NCBI RefSeq assembly: GCF_014205845.1
Contig: NZ_JACHCR010000001.1
Coordinates: 248,001 to 312,000 of the forward strand
DNA: 64,000 nt
Origin: Mucilaginibacter cryoferens
GTDB lineage: Bacteria > Bacteroidota > Bacteroidia > Sphingobacteriales > Sphingobacteriaceae
Direction of reading: 5' to 3'
The stretch's first letter is position 1, and the number at the start of each line of letters is the position of its first letter. The notes beneath the pieces were generated by a model. That model searched no databases, was not told the origin of the DNA, and saw nothing but the letters and a program-made list of their open reading frames with translations. This document shows positions 36,291 to 45,171 of the stretch, one piece after another. The position numbers were made by a program, and so were the translations under genes.

Positions 36291-37610
36291 ATGAAAACAT
36301 TTAAACAACATATTTATATTATTGCGGGGTTACTGTTATTAGGTGCCTGCAAGCCCGAGATACACACGCCAAAACCATCTGCCGGCTCTGTTGATTTTTC
36401 AAGATACATCTCGTTAGGTAATTCGCTTACCGCCGGATATGCCGATGGCGGCTTATACCTTGCAGGTCAGCAGGTATCTTACCCCAGCATTATAGGTAAG
36501 CAAATGCAATCGGTTGGTGGGGGCGCGTTTACGCAGCCATTGTTTAGTACCGCCCAGGCAAATGGATCTGGCTATTTATCATTAACCGGGTTTAATGCCG
36601 ATGGCACACCTATTACAACTGCGGTAACTACCAACCTTGCCATACGCGGGATACTTCCTGTTCCAGGTTTTGGAAACGTTACCTTATATACTAAGTATAC
36701 CGGTGATATTAATAACTATGGTGTACCCGGCATTAAGCTGATACATATCACCTATGCGCCATACGGCAACCTTAACGGGTATTATGAGCGCCTGTTGCCC
36801 GGTAATTCTCCAACAAACTCCACCACCTATCTTGATTTTGTTATGGCCAAACCATTCACCTTTTTCTCTAACTGGCTTGGAAACAATGATGCTTTAAGTT
36901 ATGCAACATCTGGCGGAGCCGGCGATGTGCTGACGGATAAAGGCACCTTTGCTTATTTGTATAACGTATTGATAACTACCTTAACAGCCAAAGGGCAAAA
37001 AGGCGTAGTTGCAACAGTACCCGACGTAACTTCGATCCCCTATTTTAATACTATCACCGTTTCGGCCATACTGGCCGGTGTACAAAAAGCAAATCCGGCA
37101 GCCAAAGCGCTGTATATTAATGCACTGGTGTCTGGCACTACCTACGCGCCGCGCCAGGCAACAACTAAAGACCTTATCGTGCTTACCTTTCCAACAAGCA
37201 TGATAGGGCAGCCGGTTTCAACGCCGTATGGCACATTGCCTTATGGCTTAACACCTTATACACCCATAGACAACCAATACGTACTTGACGAAAACGAAAC
37301 TGCCCTTACCGAAGATTATGTTACTTCTTACAACACAACAATAAAATCTGTAGCGGCATCAAAAGGACTGGCAGTATTTGACGCTTACACTTTTCTTCAA
37401 AATGTAAAGCAGAATGGCCTGGTGGTTGATGGGGTAAGTGTTAATTCTAACTATATCAGCGGTGGCCTTTTTTCGCTGGATGGAGTACACCTCACGCCAC
37501 GTGGTTATGCCATAGTGGCCAACCAATTTATCAAAGCCATTAATGATAAATACAACTCATCAATACCACAGGTAAACATATCAGATTATAATGGGGTTAA
37601 GTTTCCTTAA
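36291..37610 (+). CDS. SGNH/GDSL-type lipoprotein hydrolase
   Basis: A 439-residue lipoprotein with the acceptor Cys at residue 20 (L-G-A-C-K-P). The SGNH nucleophile is Ser45 in S-L-G-N-S-L-T-A-G-Y, and the C-terminal Asp-His pair is in L-D-G-V-H-L-T-P-R-G-Y-A. It probably hydrolyses lipid esters at the cell surface or in the periplasm, feeding fatty acids to FadL, with which it is cotranscribed (20-bp gap). The natural substrate, lipid or other acyl ester, cannot be decided. Confidence 0.87.
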   Translation: MKTFKQHIYIIAGLLLLGACKPEIHTPKPSAGSVDFSRYISLGNSLTAGYADGGLYLAGQQVSYPSIIGKQMQSVGGGAFTQPLFSTAQANGSGYLSLTGFNADGTPITTAVTTNLAIRGILPVPGFGNVTLYTKYTGDINNYGVPGIKLIHITYAPYGNLNGYYERLLPGNSPTNSTTYLDFVMAKPFTFFSNWLGNNDALSYATSGGAGDVLTDKGTFAYLYNVLITTLTAKGQKGVVATVPDVTSIPYFNTITVSAILAGVQKANPAAKALYINALVSGTTYAPRQATTKDLIVLTFPTSMIGQPVSTPYGTLPYGLTPYTPIDNQYVLDENETALTEDYVTSYNTTIKSVAASKGLAVFDAYTFLQNVKQNGLVVDGVSVNSNYISGGLFSLDGVHLTPRGYAIVANQFIKAINDKYNSSIPQVNISDYNGVKFP

Positions 37611-37703
37611 TTCAGTGAGCGGTATTTAGTAATCGTTTGCCGGTGAGTTGCAAACCGCAAAATATCTTGGAAGCGTTACAATAAATCTTCATTATTTCAA
37701 CAC

Positions 37704-37745
37704 AAATAGAATAAGCTGCCCGGATACAGGCAGCTTATTCTATTT
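37704..37745. terminator. bidirectional terminator
   Basis: A 17-bp perfect stem with an 8-nt loop between convergent genes, with A-rich and T-rich ends. It serves the GDSL gene on the plus strand and the patatin gene on the minus strand. Confidence 0.8.
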
Positions 37746-37781
37746 CAATTAGGCATGAACCATATTTTTGTTGGCCCGTTT

Positions 37782-38591
37782 TTACTTTTTTTGTGCCTGG
37801 ATAACCTCTTTCAATTTTTCGTTGCTGTTAATAGTTTTTAACCCTTCTTCGTAGCCTATCATATAAATTTCCTCGGCTGCATCGGTGTCAAATATACCGT
37901 ACCCACCCAAATCGTGCGGCTCGATAAGCACATCGCACAACATTTTATGCGTATTGAGGCCCGAGTTGATGGCTATCATAGCAGCCCTGTCAATCAAGTT
38001 TCCGAAAGATCTGATTGTTGTAACAACCGGCAAATGATTACAGTACGAGCCAATGATCAGGTCGCAATTACCCACCAATGGCTCAACCGGAAAATTATTG
38101 AGTATGCCGCCATCAACAAACATGTGATCATTAATTATAATAGGCTTAAAAATGCCTGGTAAACAGCAAGAAGCTAAAATTGCTATATCCAGTTCGCCTT
38201 CGGTGAAATAAACCAGCTTTGCTTCACCCAGATCAACAGCCGGAATGGTAACACGCGTTTTGAGTTTTTGAAAAGAATTATGCGGAATATATTTTTCAAT
38301 TAAAACCCGGGCATGTAATATAGAAACTAAACCGTTACCACCAAATGCAGGGCGCATCAATTTAAGCAGGCTGTTGTCTTTAATCACCTGTAAAATTTCT
38401 TTCGGTGCATATCCCTCCGCAAAAAAGGCCGCGGCAATTGCCCCCGCACTTGTGCCCGATATGTGCGAGAATTTGATACCATGATCGGTAAGAGCCTGCA
38501 TCACGCCTAAGTGTGCCACGCCCCTTACACCGCCTCCGGAAAGCGCTAATCCTATACTTTTAGAGTTATTTTGATCGATGCCTGTATTCAT
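37782..38591 (-). CDS. patatin-like phospholipase
   Basis: A 269-residue patatin-like acyl hydrolase. The catalytic dyad is visible: the oxyanion motif G-G-G-V-R-G at 19-24, the nucleophile Ser48 in G-T-S-A-G, and Asp160 in V-D-G-G. No signal peptide is present, so it is probably cytoplasmic or membrane-associated. It would release fatty acids from phospholipids. I prefer the ATG at 38591 (M-N-T-G-I-D); an ATG at 38615 would add eight residues with an odd K-K-C-K sequence. It lies after, and convergent to, the FadL/GDSL genes, a lipid-metabolism neighbourhood. Confidence 0.9.
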   Translation of the reverse strand: MNTGIDQNNSKSIGLALSGGGVRGVAHLGVMQALTDHGIKFSHISGTSAGAIAAAFFAEGYAPKEILQVIKDNSLLKLMRPAFGGNGLVSILHARVLIEKYIPHNSFQKLKTRVTIPAVDLGEAKLVYFTEGELDIAILASCCLPGIFKPIIINDHMFVDGGILNNFPVEPLVGNCDLIIGSYCNHLPVVTTIRSFGNLIDRAAMIAINSGLNTHKMLCDVLIEPHDLGGYGIFDTDAAEEIYMIGYEEGLKTINSNEKLKEVIQAQKK

Positions 38592-38870
38592 TTTACATTT
38601 TTTATATGCCATCATCGGCCACTAACAGTGGCAGGTGCGCTGCGTATGGAGGTCAATATATTACTTTAATTCAAATAAGGTTTAAATTATATCAAATCGT
38701 ATTTTTCATCATTAATGTTGTTAAATAAACGATTATAAATTCTTGTATATTATTAAATCCCTGATTGATGGTTTTCCAGCTTTTTTAGGTCTAAACAACC
38801 CGACAATAAAATACTTCATTTAAACAAGTTGAACAAAGTTAACGATCATCTACTTTCCGAATTGTCCTTT

Positions 38871-38884
38871 TTGATTTAAATCAA
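38871..38884. promoter_or_regulatory. FNR/CRP-like palindrome TTGAT-TTAA-ATCAA
   Basis: TTGATTTAAATCAA is a perfect 14-bp palindrome matching the classic FNR box TTGAT-N4-ATCAA. Its centre is about 40 bp upstream of where transcription from the -7 element at 38907 would start, which is the position of a class II activator. The two downstream Crp/Fnr proteins have E-x-x-S-R recognition helices like FNR, so either may bind here. Confidence 0.6.
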
Positions 38885-38906
38885 TGTTAAGCAAAAAGCA
38901 ACAATA

Positions 38907-38914
38907 TATCTTTG
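38907..38914 (+). promoter_or_regulatory. -7 element of the MFS operon
   Basis: TATCTTTG fits TAnnTTTG, 18 bp before the ATG at 38932. No -33 TTTG was found at the right distance, in keeping with the need for an activator at the neighbouring palindrome. Confidence 0.5.
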
Positions 38915-38931
38915 CGGCCTAATCAAATAAT

Positions 38932-40176
38932 ATGTTTACTTCTTTACAAAAAAACACACTGCCTGCCCGCGAACACCAAACGGATAGCAGCAGTATTTTA
39001 ACATACCTGCTCACTATTTTCGGAATCATTTTTCTTGAATTTCTGATCATGGGAATATCCCTTGGGGTGTTGCCTTCATATGTCCATAACCAGCTTGGAT
39101 TTAGTAACCTGGTTGTTGGTTTGGTTATAGGAATACAATACGCAGCTACATTGTGTACGCGCCATTTTGCAGGAAAAATGGCCGATTCAAAAGGGGGAAA
39201 ACACGCTGTTGTTTTGGGAATCATCCTGTCTTCGGTATCCGGGCTGTTTTGTCTTTTATCGCAGGTATTAACGTCGATCCCCATACTTAGTCTGGCTGCG
39301 TTGATAGCTGGAAGAATATTACTTGGCGTTGGTGAGAGTTACCTGGTGATTGGCATTTTTGCATGGGGATTTATCCTGGTTGGCCCCAAAAATACTGGAA
39401 AAGTAATGGTGTGGAATGGTATGGGGATGTACGGCGGTATGGCCTGTGGCGCACCGCTGGGTATTTTACTACAATCGAAACTAACACTTGCAGCATCATT
39501 CGCAGGCATTGTACTATTTCCGGCCATTAGCTTCGCGGCTATGCTGTTGCTTCCAGAAGTGCAATTACTTAAGCAAGCCGTAAAGCTGCCTTTTTACAAA
39601 GCTGTTAACCTGGTGTGGAAATCGGGCACCGGACTTGCCCTGGCAAGTATAGGGTTTGGTGGTATAGCTTCCTTTATAACCCTTTATTTTATTCAACGTT
39701 CGTGGACCGGTGCCTCGCTTGCTATTACGGCTTTCGGAGCCGGGTATGTAATTATGAGGATATTTTTTGCCGGTTTCCCGGATAAGTTTGGAGGAGCACG
39801 GGTAGCCATGGTATCTTTGATTATAGAAGTTGCCGGACAGCTACTGATATGGGGAGCACCATCCGGACCTGTGGGGATCATTGGCGCCGGGCTTACGGGA
39901 ATCGGCATGTCACTAGTATTTCCGTCTTTTGGCACTATTGCAGTAAAACGGGTTGCTGCAGAAAACAGGGGAATGGCCATGGCTGCTTACAATGCTTTTT
40001 TTGATCTGGGAGTGGGGCTAACCGCACCGGTTGCAGGCTTAATTGCAGGCGCCGGACATTACAATAATATTTACCTGCTTGGCGCGGTGGCCGCGGTTGT
40101 TAGCGCGCTACTGGCTTACCTGGAATACAAACGGGATGCTTTACTAAAAAATACGCGACCATTAATCATTAACTGA
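38932..40176 (+). CDS. MFS transporter
   Basis: A 414-residue major facilitator protein with about 12 transmembrane segments. The first loop carries the A-G-K-M-A-D-S-K-G-G-K motif typical of MFS proteins. Similar to YhhS/arabinose-efflux-type sugar or drug exporters. It starts 18 bp after a -7 element and is followed after 2 bp by a Crp/Fnr regulator, so the operon is MFS, regulator, regulator, epimerase. The cargo is not known. Confidence 0.85.
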   Translation: MFTSLQKNTLPAREHQTDSSSILTYLLTIFGIIFLEFLIMGISLGVLPSYVHNQLGFSNLVVGLVIGIQYAATLCTRHFAGKMADSKGGKHAVVLGIILSSVSGLFCLLSQVLTSIPILSLAALIAGRILLGVGESYLVIGIFAWGFILVGPKNTGKVMVWNGMGMYGGMACGAPLGILLQSKLTLAASFAGIVLFPAISFAAMLLLPEVQLLKQAVKLPFYKAVNLVWKSGTGLALASIGFGGIASFITLYFIQRSWTGASLAITAFGAGYVIMRIFFAGFPDKFGGARVAMVSLIIEVAGQLLIWGAPSGPVGIIGAGLTGIGMSLVFPSFGTIAVKRVAAENRGMAMAAYNAFFDLGVGLTAPVAGLIAGAGHYNNIYLLGAVAAVVSALLAYLEYKRDALLKNTRPLIIN

Positions 40177-40178
40177 AA

Positions 40179-40751
40179 ATGCTGAAGCAAAAATTATCGG
40201 AACATATAAGAGGAATTATTACCCTTACCGACGAGCAACTGGAACTGGCATTGAGTTTTTTCAAGTATGCCCAATATCAAAAGAATGAGTTTTTGGTGAA
40301 TGAAGGGCAGATAAGCCAGCACATGAATTTTATTGTTAAGGGATGTCTCCGCATTTTTTTTATCCGCGAGGATGGTCAGGAAGCTACCCGCCACCTGGCA
40401 TTTGAGCAGCAATTTGCAACGGGATTAGCCAGCTTTATTACACAAACGCCATCGGGCGAGTACATACAGGCCATGGAAGAAACCATGCTTTTACGTATTA
40501 CCCGTAAAGATTTTTATTACCTTCTCAACATCATTCCGGCATGGGAAAAGTTTTACCGGAATTATCTGGAAAACGCGTACATCAATAATATACAAATATT
40601 TAAAAGAGAAATTACCAAAGATGCTGAACTGCGCTACAAGGAGCTATTGGACCGTAACCCGGAAGTTGTTCAACGGTTATCTAACAAGGTGGTGGCCTCT
40701 TACCTTAACATGTCTCCCGAAACCCTTAGCCGGATCAAGTCAAGACGCTGA
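40179..40751 (+). CDS. Crp/Fnr-family regulator 1
   Basis: A 190-residue protein with a cyclic-nucleotide-binding-like beta-barrel (about 20-120) and a short C-terminal DNA-binding helix ending at residue 190. The recognition helix S-P-E-T-L-S-R-I-K-S-R has Glu181, Ser184 and Arg185, matching the FNR E-x-x-S-R that reads TTGAT. No cysteine cluster for an iron-sulfur centre is present. It follows the MFS gene after 2 bp. It may bind the palindrome upstream of the operon. The signal it senses is unknown. Confidence 0.85.
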   Translation: MLKQKLSEHIRGIITLTDEQLELALSFFKYAQYQKNEFLVNEGQISQHMNFIVKGCLRIFFIREDGQEATRHLAFEQQFATGLASFITQTPSGEYIQAMEETMLLRITRKDFYYLLNIIPAWEKFYRNYLENAYINNIQIFKREITKDAELRYKELLDRNPEVVQRLSNKVVASYLNMSPETLSRIKSRR

Positions 40752-40809
40752 TTCATTAATAACCTCCAGATGATCTAACGCTAAAACATTATACCCTAAT
40801 AATAACCAG

Positions 40810-41385
40810 ATGCATAATTACCTGCTAAACTTAATATCTCAAAAAGTTTCATTAACCGAAGCTGATATTGATCTATGTAAAACCAGTTTTGAGCCAGTAC
40901 TGTTTCCTAAAAACCGGATCATTGAAGAAGCAGGTACAACTCCACAGTATTTATACTTTGTTATCAAGGGGTTTATGCGCTTATTTCATTACAACGAAAA
41001 CGGCGACGAAGTAACTACCCATATCAACTGCCCACCGGGATTTTTAACTTCTTATTCTCATTTCATTAATCAAACCCAAACAAATGAAAATGTAGAGTGT
41101 ATAACCGAGTGTGAGCTGCTTAGGATCACTAAAAGTAATTTGGACCTCCTGACCAGCCAAAGTACCGCGTTTAAAGATTTTAGCATTCAGGTATTTCAAC
41201 AGTCCATCACCTACAATGAAACCCGTTCAAAAGAATTAGCTACTTTAACAGCAGAGCAACGCTATAAAAAGCTGATCGAAAACTATCCGGGTATTATCCA
41301 TCATGTACCGGTTCAATATATCGCTTCGTTTCTGGGTATGAAGCCCGAGAGCCTGAGCCGGATACGCAAACGGATAAATTTCTAA
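40810..41385 (+). CDS. Crp/Fnr-family regulator 2
   Basis: A 191-residue protein of the same plan as its neighbour at 40179: an N-terminal cNMP-binding-like barrel and a C-terminal helix-turn-helix, with the recognition helix K-P-E-S-L-S-R-I-R-K-R (Glu180, Ser183, Arg184). The two proteins are clearly paralogous but diverged. It lacks an iron-sulfur cysteine cluster. Gap to the first regulator is 58 bp. Two tandem Crp/Fnr regulators suggest heterodimer formation or sequential control. Confidence 0.85.
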   Translation: MHNYLLNLISQKVSLTEADIDLCKTSFEPVLFPKNRIIEEAGTTPQYLYFVIKGFMRLFHYNENGDEVTTHINCPPGFLTSYSHFINQTQTNENVECITECELLRITKSNLDLLTSQSTAFKDFSIQVFQQSITYNETRSKELATLTAEQRYKKLIENYPGIIHHVPVQYIASFLGMKPESLSRIRKRINF

Positions 41386-41452
41386 CATTTGTCAAGTGGT
41401 TTCGGCTTAACAGTAGGCAGATTTGTGCTTTCAATTATTAAAAAATAAGTAG

Positions 41453-42475
41453 ATGGCAAATCAGCAATTATCACTCGTTAATGGTGCAAACGGGCACCTT
41501 GGCAATAATTTATTAAGGCTACTGATTAGTAAAGGCATTCATGTACGGGCCGCTGTCAGAAATATGAACAATACTGAACCTTTCGCCGGTTTAAATTGCG
41601 AAGTAGTACAATCAGACATTACCGATAAGCAATCCTTAATAAAGGCGTTACAAGGAGTAGAAACCTTTTATGCCGTAGGAGCCGCGTTTAAGCTTTGGGC
41701 AAAAGACCCGCAAAAAGAGATCTATGATGTAAACATCAGGGGTACAAAAAACATGATTGAAGCCGCCGCAGAGGCCGGGGTTAAAAGAATTGTGTATGTG
41801 AGTTCGATAGCGGCGTTAAACTATAGCAACATTCCGGTAAGGGAAAGTTATGGTTACAACCCCGACCGTAGGGATATGTACTACAATTCTAAAAATGACG
41901 GCGAAAAACTGGCTTTTGAACTGGCAAAAAAACATAACATTGAGTTAGTAGCTGTATTACCGTCGGCAATGATAGGCAGCGAGGCCTTTGCCCCGTTAAA
42001 CGTTTCGTACAATATCATTAAATTGATTCTGCAAAAGGAGATCCCGGTAGAAACTAAAATTGCACTTAACTGGGTAGATGTGAAAGATGTTGCAGAAGGT
42101 TGCTATTTAGCGGCAACTAAAGGTGTAAACGGCGAAAGATATATATTGGCAAATGAAAAATGTACTTCTATTAAGGATACTACTAAAATTGCACAACAGC
42201 TTTTTCCCGGTTTAAAAATCAAGTTACCGGTTGCAGTACCCAAACCCATTTTATTTGTTATTGCCTGGCTAATGGAATTAGGCAGTAAGATAAATGGCAA
42301 AGCACCGCTGTTAAGCCCTAAAGATATAGCTATGTTTTCGGGCTTACAGCAAGACTTCGATATATCGAAAGCAAGAAACGAGCTGGGCTTCAACCCTAAA
42401 AACCCAGATATGGCCGTAAAGGAAGCTATGGTTTACCTGTTGAATAATAAAGGCCATAACACTTTACTGATGTAG
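41453..42475 (+). CDS. NAD-dependent epimerase/dehydratase (extended SDR)
   Basis: A 340-residue extended SDR with the nucleotide-binding motif G-A-N-G-H-L-G at 11-17, a Y-V-S-S segment near 115-118 and the catalytic Y143-x-x-x-K147. It resembles dihydroflavonol 4-reductase-like proteins. A likely role is reduction or epimerisation of a small sugar or ketone, but no substrate can be assigned. Its last codons form one arm of a strong hairpin. It is 67 bp after the second Crp/Fnr gene and may be part of the same operon. Confidence 0.85.
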   Translation: MANQQLSLVNGANGHLGNNLLRLLISKGIHVRAAVRNMNNTEPFAGLNCEVVQSDITDKQSLIKALQGVETFYAVGAAFKLWAKDPQKEIYDVNIRGTKNMIEAAAEAGVKRIVYVSSIAALNYSNIPVRESYGYNPDRRDMYYNSKNDGEKLAFELAKKHNIELVAVLPSAMIGSEAFAPLNVSYNIIKLILQKEIPVETKIALNWVDVKDVAEGCYLAATKGVNGERYILANEKCTSIKDTTKIAQQLFPGLKIKLPVAVPKPILFVIAWLMELGSKINGKAPLLSPKDIAMFSGLQQDFDISKARNELGFNPKNPDMAVKEAMVYLLNNKGHNTLLM

Positions 42476-42499
42476 TATCATCAATAAAGTGTTATGGCC
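42452..42499 (+). terminator. hairpin spanning the stop codon of the epimerase gene
   Basis: Perfect 15-bp arms (GGCCATAACACTTTA and its complement) with an 18-nt loop. The left arm lies in the last codons of the epimerase gene and the loop contains the stop codon. No clear T-run follows, so it could be a stop-codon-overlapping terminator or mRNA-stabilising element. Confidence 0.5.
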
Positions 42500-42500
42500 C

Positions 42501-42575
42501 AGTCTTCAGCCGGAAGTCATCATTTCGAAGTATAGAAAAGAGAAAAATCCGAATTATGACTTCCGACTAAAGACT
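42501..42575. repeat. imperfect 20-bp inverted repeat
   Basis: Arms AGTCTTCAGCCGGAAGTCAT and ATGACTTCCGACTAAAGACT pair at 18 of 20 positions with a 35-nt loop. The two arms, in the convergent gap between epimerase and hexosaminidase genes, may be a short interspersed repeat. Confidence 0.5.
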
Positions 42576-42609
42576 GCTGGCTTGACCATACTATGGCTTT
42601 TTTACCACA

Positions 42610-45171
42610 TTAAAAAGGTAAAAAAGTAAACATCCATTTTACCGCATTGCCGGGGCTATTTTCTTTAAAACCGGCAACCGGCAATTTTACCAAAATATTG
42701 TTCCAACCCTGTTTGAATAATATACGTGCAGGCTGCCTATACTCGTAGCCTTCATCAACCAGCGGCCATTCCAGGTTTCCTTTTCGGCCGGCATATTTCC
42801 ACACCGGCGGATCGACCAGGCAGCCATTTACCCAAACCGCGCTTTGCTTATCATCCCACAAATTGGGGCCTGGCGTATCCGTGGTATATGAACGTGAAAG
42901 GTTGTTAAAGCCTATCCAGCAGTTTTTGTAGCCTTGTTCATTACTCCAGATTTTTGCAGTTGCATACCATGTTGTATTTTCTTCGGGTTGGGTAAGTAAA
43001 CCTTTAACCAGGGGCTGCCACCAATGCCTTAACACCAATGTGCCACCAATGGCCGTAAAAGATGTGCCATCCCTAAACAAAGTATCAGTTTCGGGTTTAA
43101 ATTTCGTGGTTAAATTTCCGCCATTTTTATAAGGCCCGTGAAATGTCCATACCATATCAGCCTGCCGGTAATAAGGGAATGGTAATCCTTTAAAATATTG
43201 TTGCTTCTGATCAAGCAAACGGCTCTCAAACTCCTTAAAATTATTTAACGCAGATGTATCTGCCGATGCGATGGTGGCTGTCCAACCGGGTTGGCCTCCT
43301 CCCTTCCAACTGCGTTCGGCAAAAGCGAGCATGGCCGGATACACCGGGTTCATCGTTAAAACATCTTCCTCCTTATTTACAACCCTATCATTCCATAAAC
43401 AAATTTCGCCACCCAAAACATTGTTATTGCCAACAGGCACATCGCCTATCATCCGGTAAAAAAGGGTAACAACGCTTTCCAGTGGGTCCATGTGGTTGAG
43501 GTACATATGCCGTGAGTCGATATATTTAACCGTTTTGCTTGTAGCACCCTCTTTCATCCATAACTGCCTCACCGTAGTGGCAGGCAAATTGCCGCCGGGG
43601 CTCCACCCTATTGTTTTTGTACCATATTGTTCAACCGTACGGCAAATCCCGGGCAGAAAAGCAGCATTACTTATCTTAACCTCATCGCCCCCTATATGAA
43701 GATAAGCCGGTTTGTAAGTTTCACATACTTCGCGGATAATATCCTTCAATATCCTTATGCCGGTATCACTTTGCATATCTACATGAAATGCCCTTTTAAA
43801 TGCATCACTGTGGCCGGGCATATCAATTTCGGGTACAAATTCAATATGTCGTTCTTTACAAAAATGCTGCAATTCCAGAATATCCTCTGTGCTATAAAAC
43901 CGGCCTTTATCACGCAGCATATTACCGGGCAGGGTGAGTTGTGGGTATTTTTGTATCACTAGGCGCCAGGCAATACTTTCTGTGAGGTGAAAATGGAATA
44001 CATTCATTTTGTACAAAGCCATCATATCAATCTGCTGTTTCAGCTGTGTTACTGACTGATAATTGCGGCCAACATCAACCATATAGCCTCTCCAGGCGAA
44101 TGCCGGCCAATCGGTAATATCGCAGGCATCAAGCGCTACATTATCACGCAGTAATTGCACAAGTGTTTTTATACCATTGAAAATTCCATGAGGGGTATTC
44201 GCCGTTATTTGAACAGCGTGTTCTGTAACACGTAAATGATAAGCCTCTTCCTGATTGTGCGGAGCCTTAACTCTTCCGAGTGTTAATTTGATATAAGGTT
44301 TACCACCTATTGAATCCTGACTAATGTATTGCGCGCCATTTGCTTTCAGCAGCTGTTCAAGAACGCCAACCTCATTAACTAAACCTTTATCGGCTATAAT
44401 TGCACTGCATTTATAGAAAGGAAAAAGACCTTGCATCCATTTTAAAGATTGCGGCCCCGGCAACAGCGCCGGCTTAAGCTGCAAATTAAACACATAAGGA
44501 TAAAGCAGGTGTTTCCAAATTAAATAGCCCTCTCCTTTTAAATGAAGTCCGTCGTTGGTCAGATCAGGCCGAAGCAGACCATCCGGGCCACAAAAAGCAT
44601 CATGAATATTGATGTAAACATAACGATGGCCGGCTGCCTGCATCTGTAACTTTGAATTTACCTCCGCTATTTGTGCCGACTTACCGGTATGTGTACCAAA
44701 TTTATTATAGATCTTATTAACAGGTAAAATGCTTTGCACGTATACCTGTGTAGCAGGGCTTGTTTCATGAAGATAACCAGCTATCAGCATAATATTTTTA
44801 ACCAAGCTATCCGGCGTCACATTACGCGAAAGATCGTTAACCCCTATCAGCAAGAAAACCTTTGCAGGCTTGCGGTTGGCCACCTCGGGCAATCTGGCAA
44901 TTACTCCGGCGGAGACATCCCCGCTGATACCCCGGTTTTTAATATGGTAATCGCCAAATAATTCATTCCATTCGGCGCCGTCGGTAATACTGTTTCCTAA
45001 AAAAATAATATCGCCCGTTGTTTGTGGCAGTGTTTTAAAATGAGTTGCCCGCTGCTGGTAATAGGTAGAGAATAATGAATCGGGGTAAAGCGGCAGTCGT
45101 ACCTGTGCCCCTGCCATTAGCCTGCAAACCAGCAATAAGCAGCAGATAACAAATATTTTTTTACCAGCCAT
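42610..45171 (-). CDS. secreted SGNH hydrolase / GH20 beta-N-acetylhexosaminidase fusion
   Basis: An 853-residue protein with a signal peptide (M-A-G-A-Q near residue 20). It has an SGNH/GDSL-type N-terminal domain (G-N-S-I at 59-62 with Ser61, G-V-N-D at 110-113, D207-G-L-H210). A GH20 domain follows: an N-terminal subdomain, then a barrel from about residue 355 with L-H-I-G-G-D-E-V, catalytic Asp496/Glu497. A C-terminal region of unknown role completes it. GH20 enzymes remove terminal GlcNAc or GalNAc; the SGNH part may deacetylate the glycan. It is the last gene of the sialic-acid operon, overlapping the sialidase gene by 11 bp, so it likely trims glycans after desialylation. Confidence 0.9.
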   Translation of the reverse strand: MAGKKIFVICCLLLVCRLMAGAQVRLPLYPDSLFSTYYQQRATHFKTLPQTTGDIIFLGNSITDGAEWNELFGDYHIKNRGISGDVSAGVIARLPEVANRKPAKVFLLIGVNDLSRNVTPDSLVKNIMLIAGYLHETSPATQVYVQSILPVNKIYNKFGTHTGKSAQIAEVNSKLQMQAAGHRYVYINIHDAFCGPDGLLRPDLTNDGLHLKGEGYLIWKHLLYPYVFNLQLKPALLPGPQSLKWMQGLFPFYKCSAIIADKGLVNEVGVLEQLLKANGAQYISQDSIGGKPYIKLTLGRVKAPHNQEEAYHLRVTEHAVQITANTPHGIFNGIKTLVQLLRDNVALDACDITDWPAFAWRGYMVDVGRNYQSVTQLKQQIDMMALYKMNVFHFHLTESIAWRLVIQKYPQLTLPGNMLRDKGRFYSTEDILELQHFCKERHIEFVPEIDMPGHSDAFKRAFHVDMQSDTGIRILKDIIREVCETYKPAYLHIGGDEVKISNAAFLPGICRTVEQYGTKTIGWSPGGNLPATTVRQLWMKEGATSKTVKYIDSRHMYLNHMDPLESVVTLFYRMIGDVPVGNNNVLGGEICLWNDRVVNKEEDVLTMNPVYPAMLAFAERSWKGGGQPGWTATIASADTSALNNFKEFESRLLDQKQQYFKGLPFPYYRQADMVWTFHGPYKNGGNLTTKFKPETDTLFRDGTSFTAIGGTLVLRHWWQPLVKGLLTQPEENTTWYATAKIWSNEQGYKNCWIGFNNLSRSYTTDTPGPNLWDDKQSAVWVNGCLVDPPVWKYAGRKGNLEWPLVDEGYEYRQPARILFKQGWNNILVKLPVAGFKENSPGNAVKWMFTFLPF

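Larger units (their letters stand above)
38592..38931. other. divergent intergenic region, patatin and MFS genes
   Basis: An A/T-rich divergent region of 340 bp. On the MFS side it has the FNR-like palindrome at 38871-38884 and a -7 element at 38907-38914. On the patatin side no consensus promoter was recognised. Confidence 0.5.
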
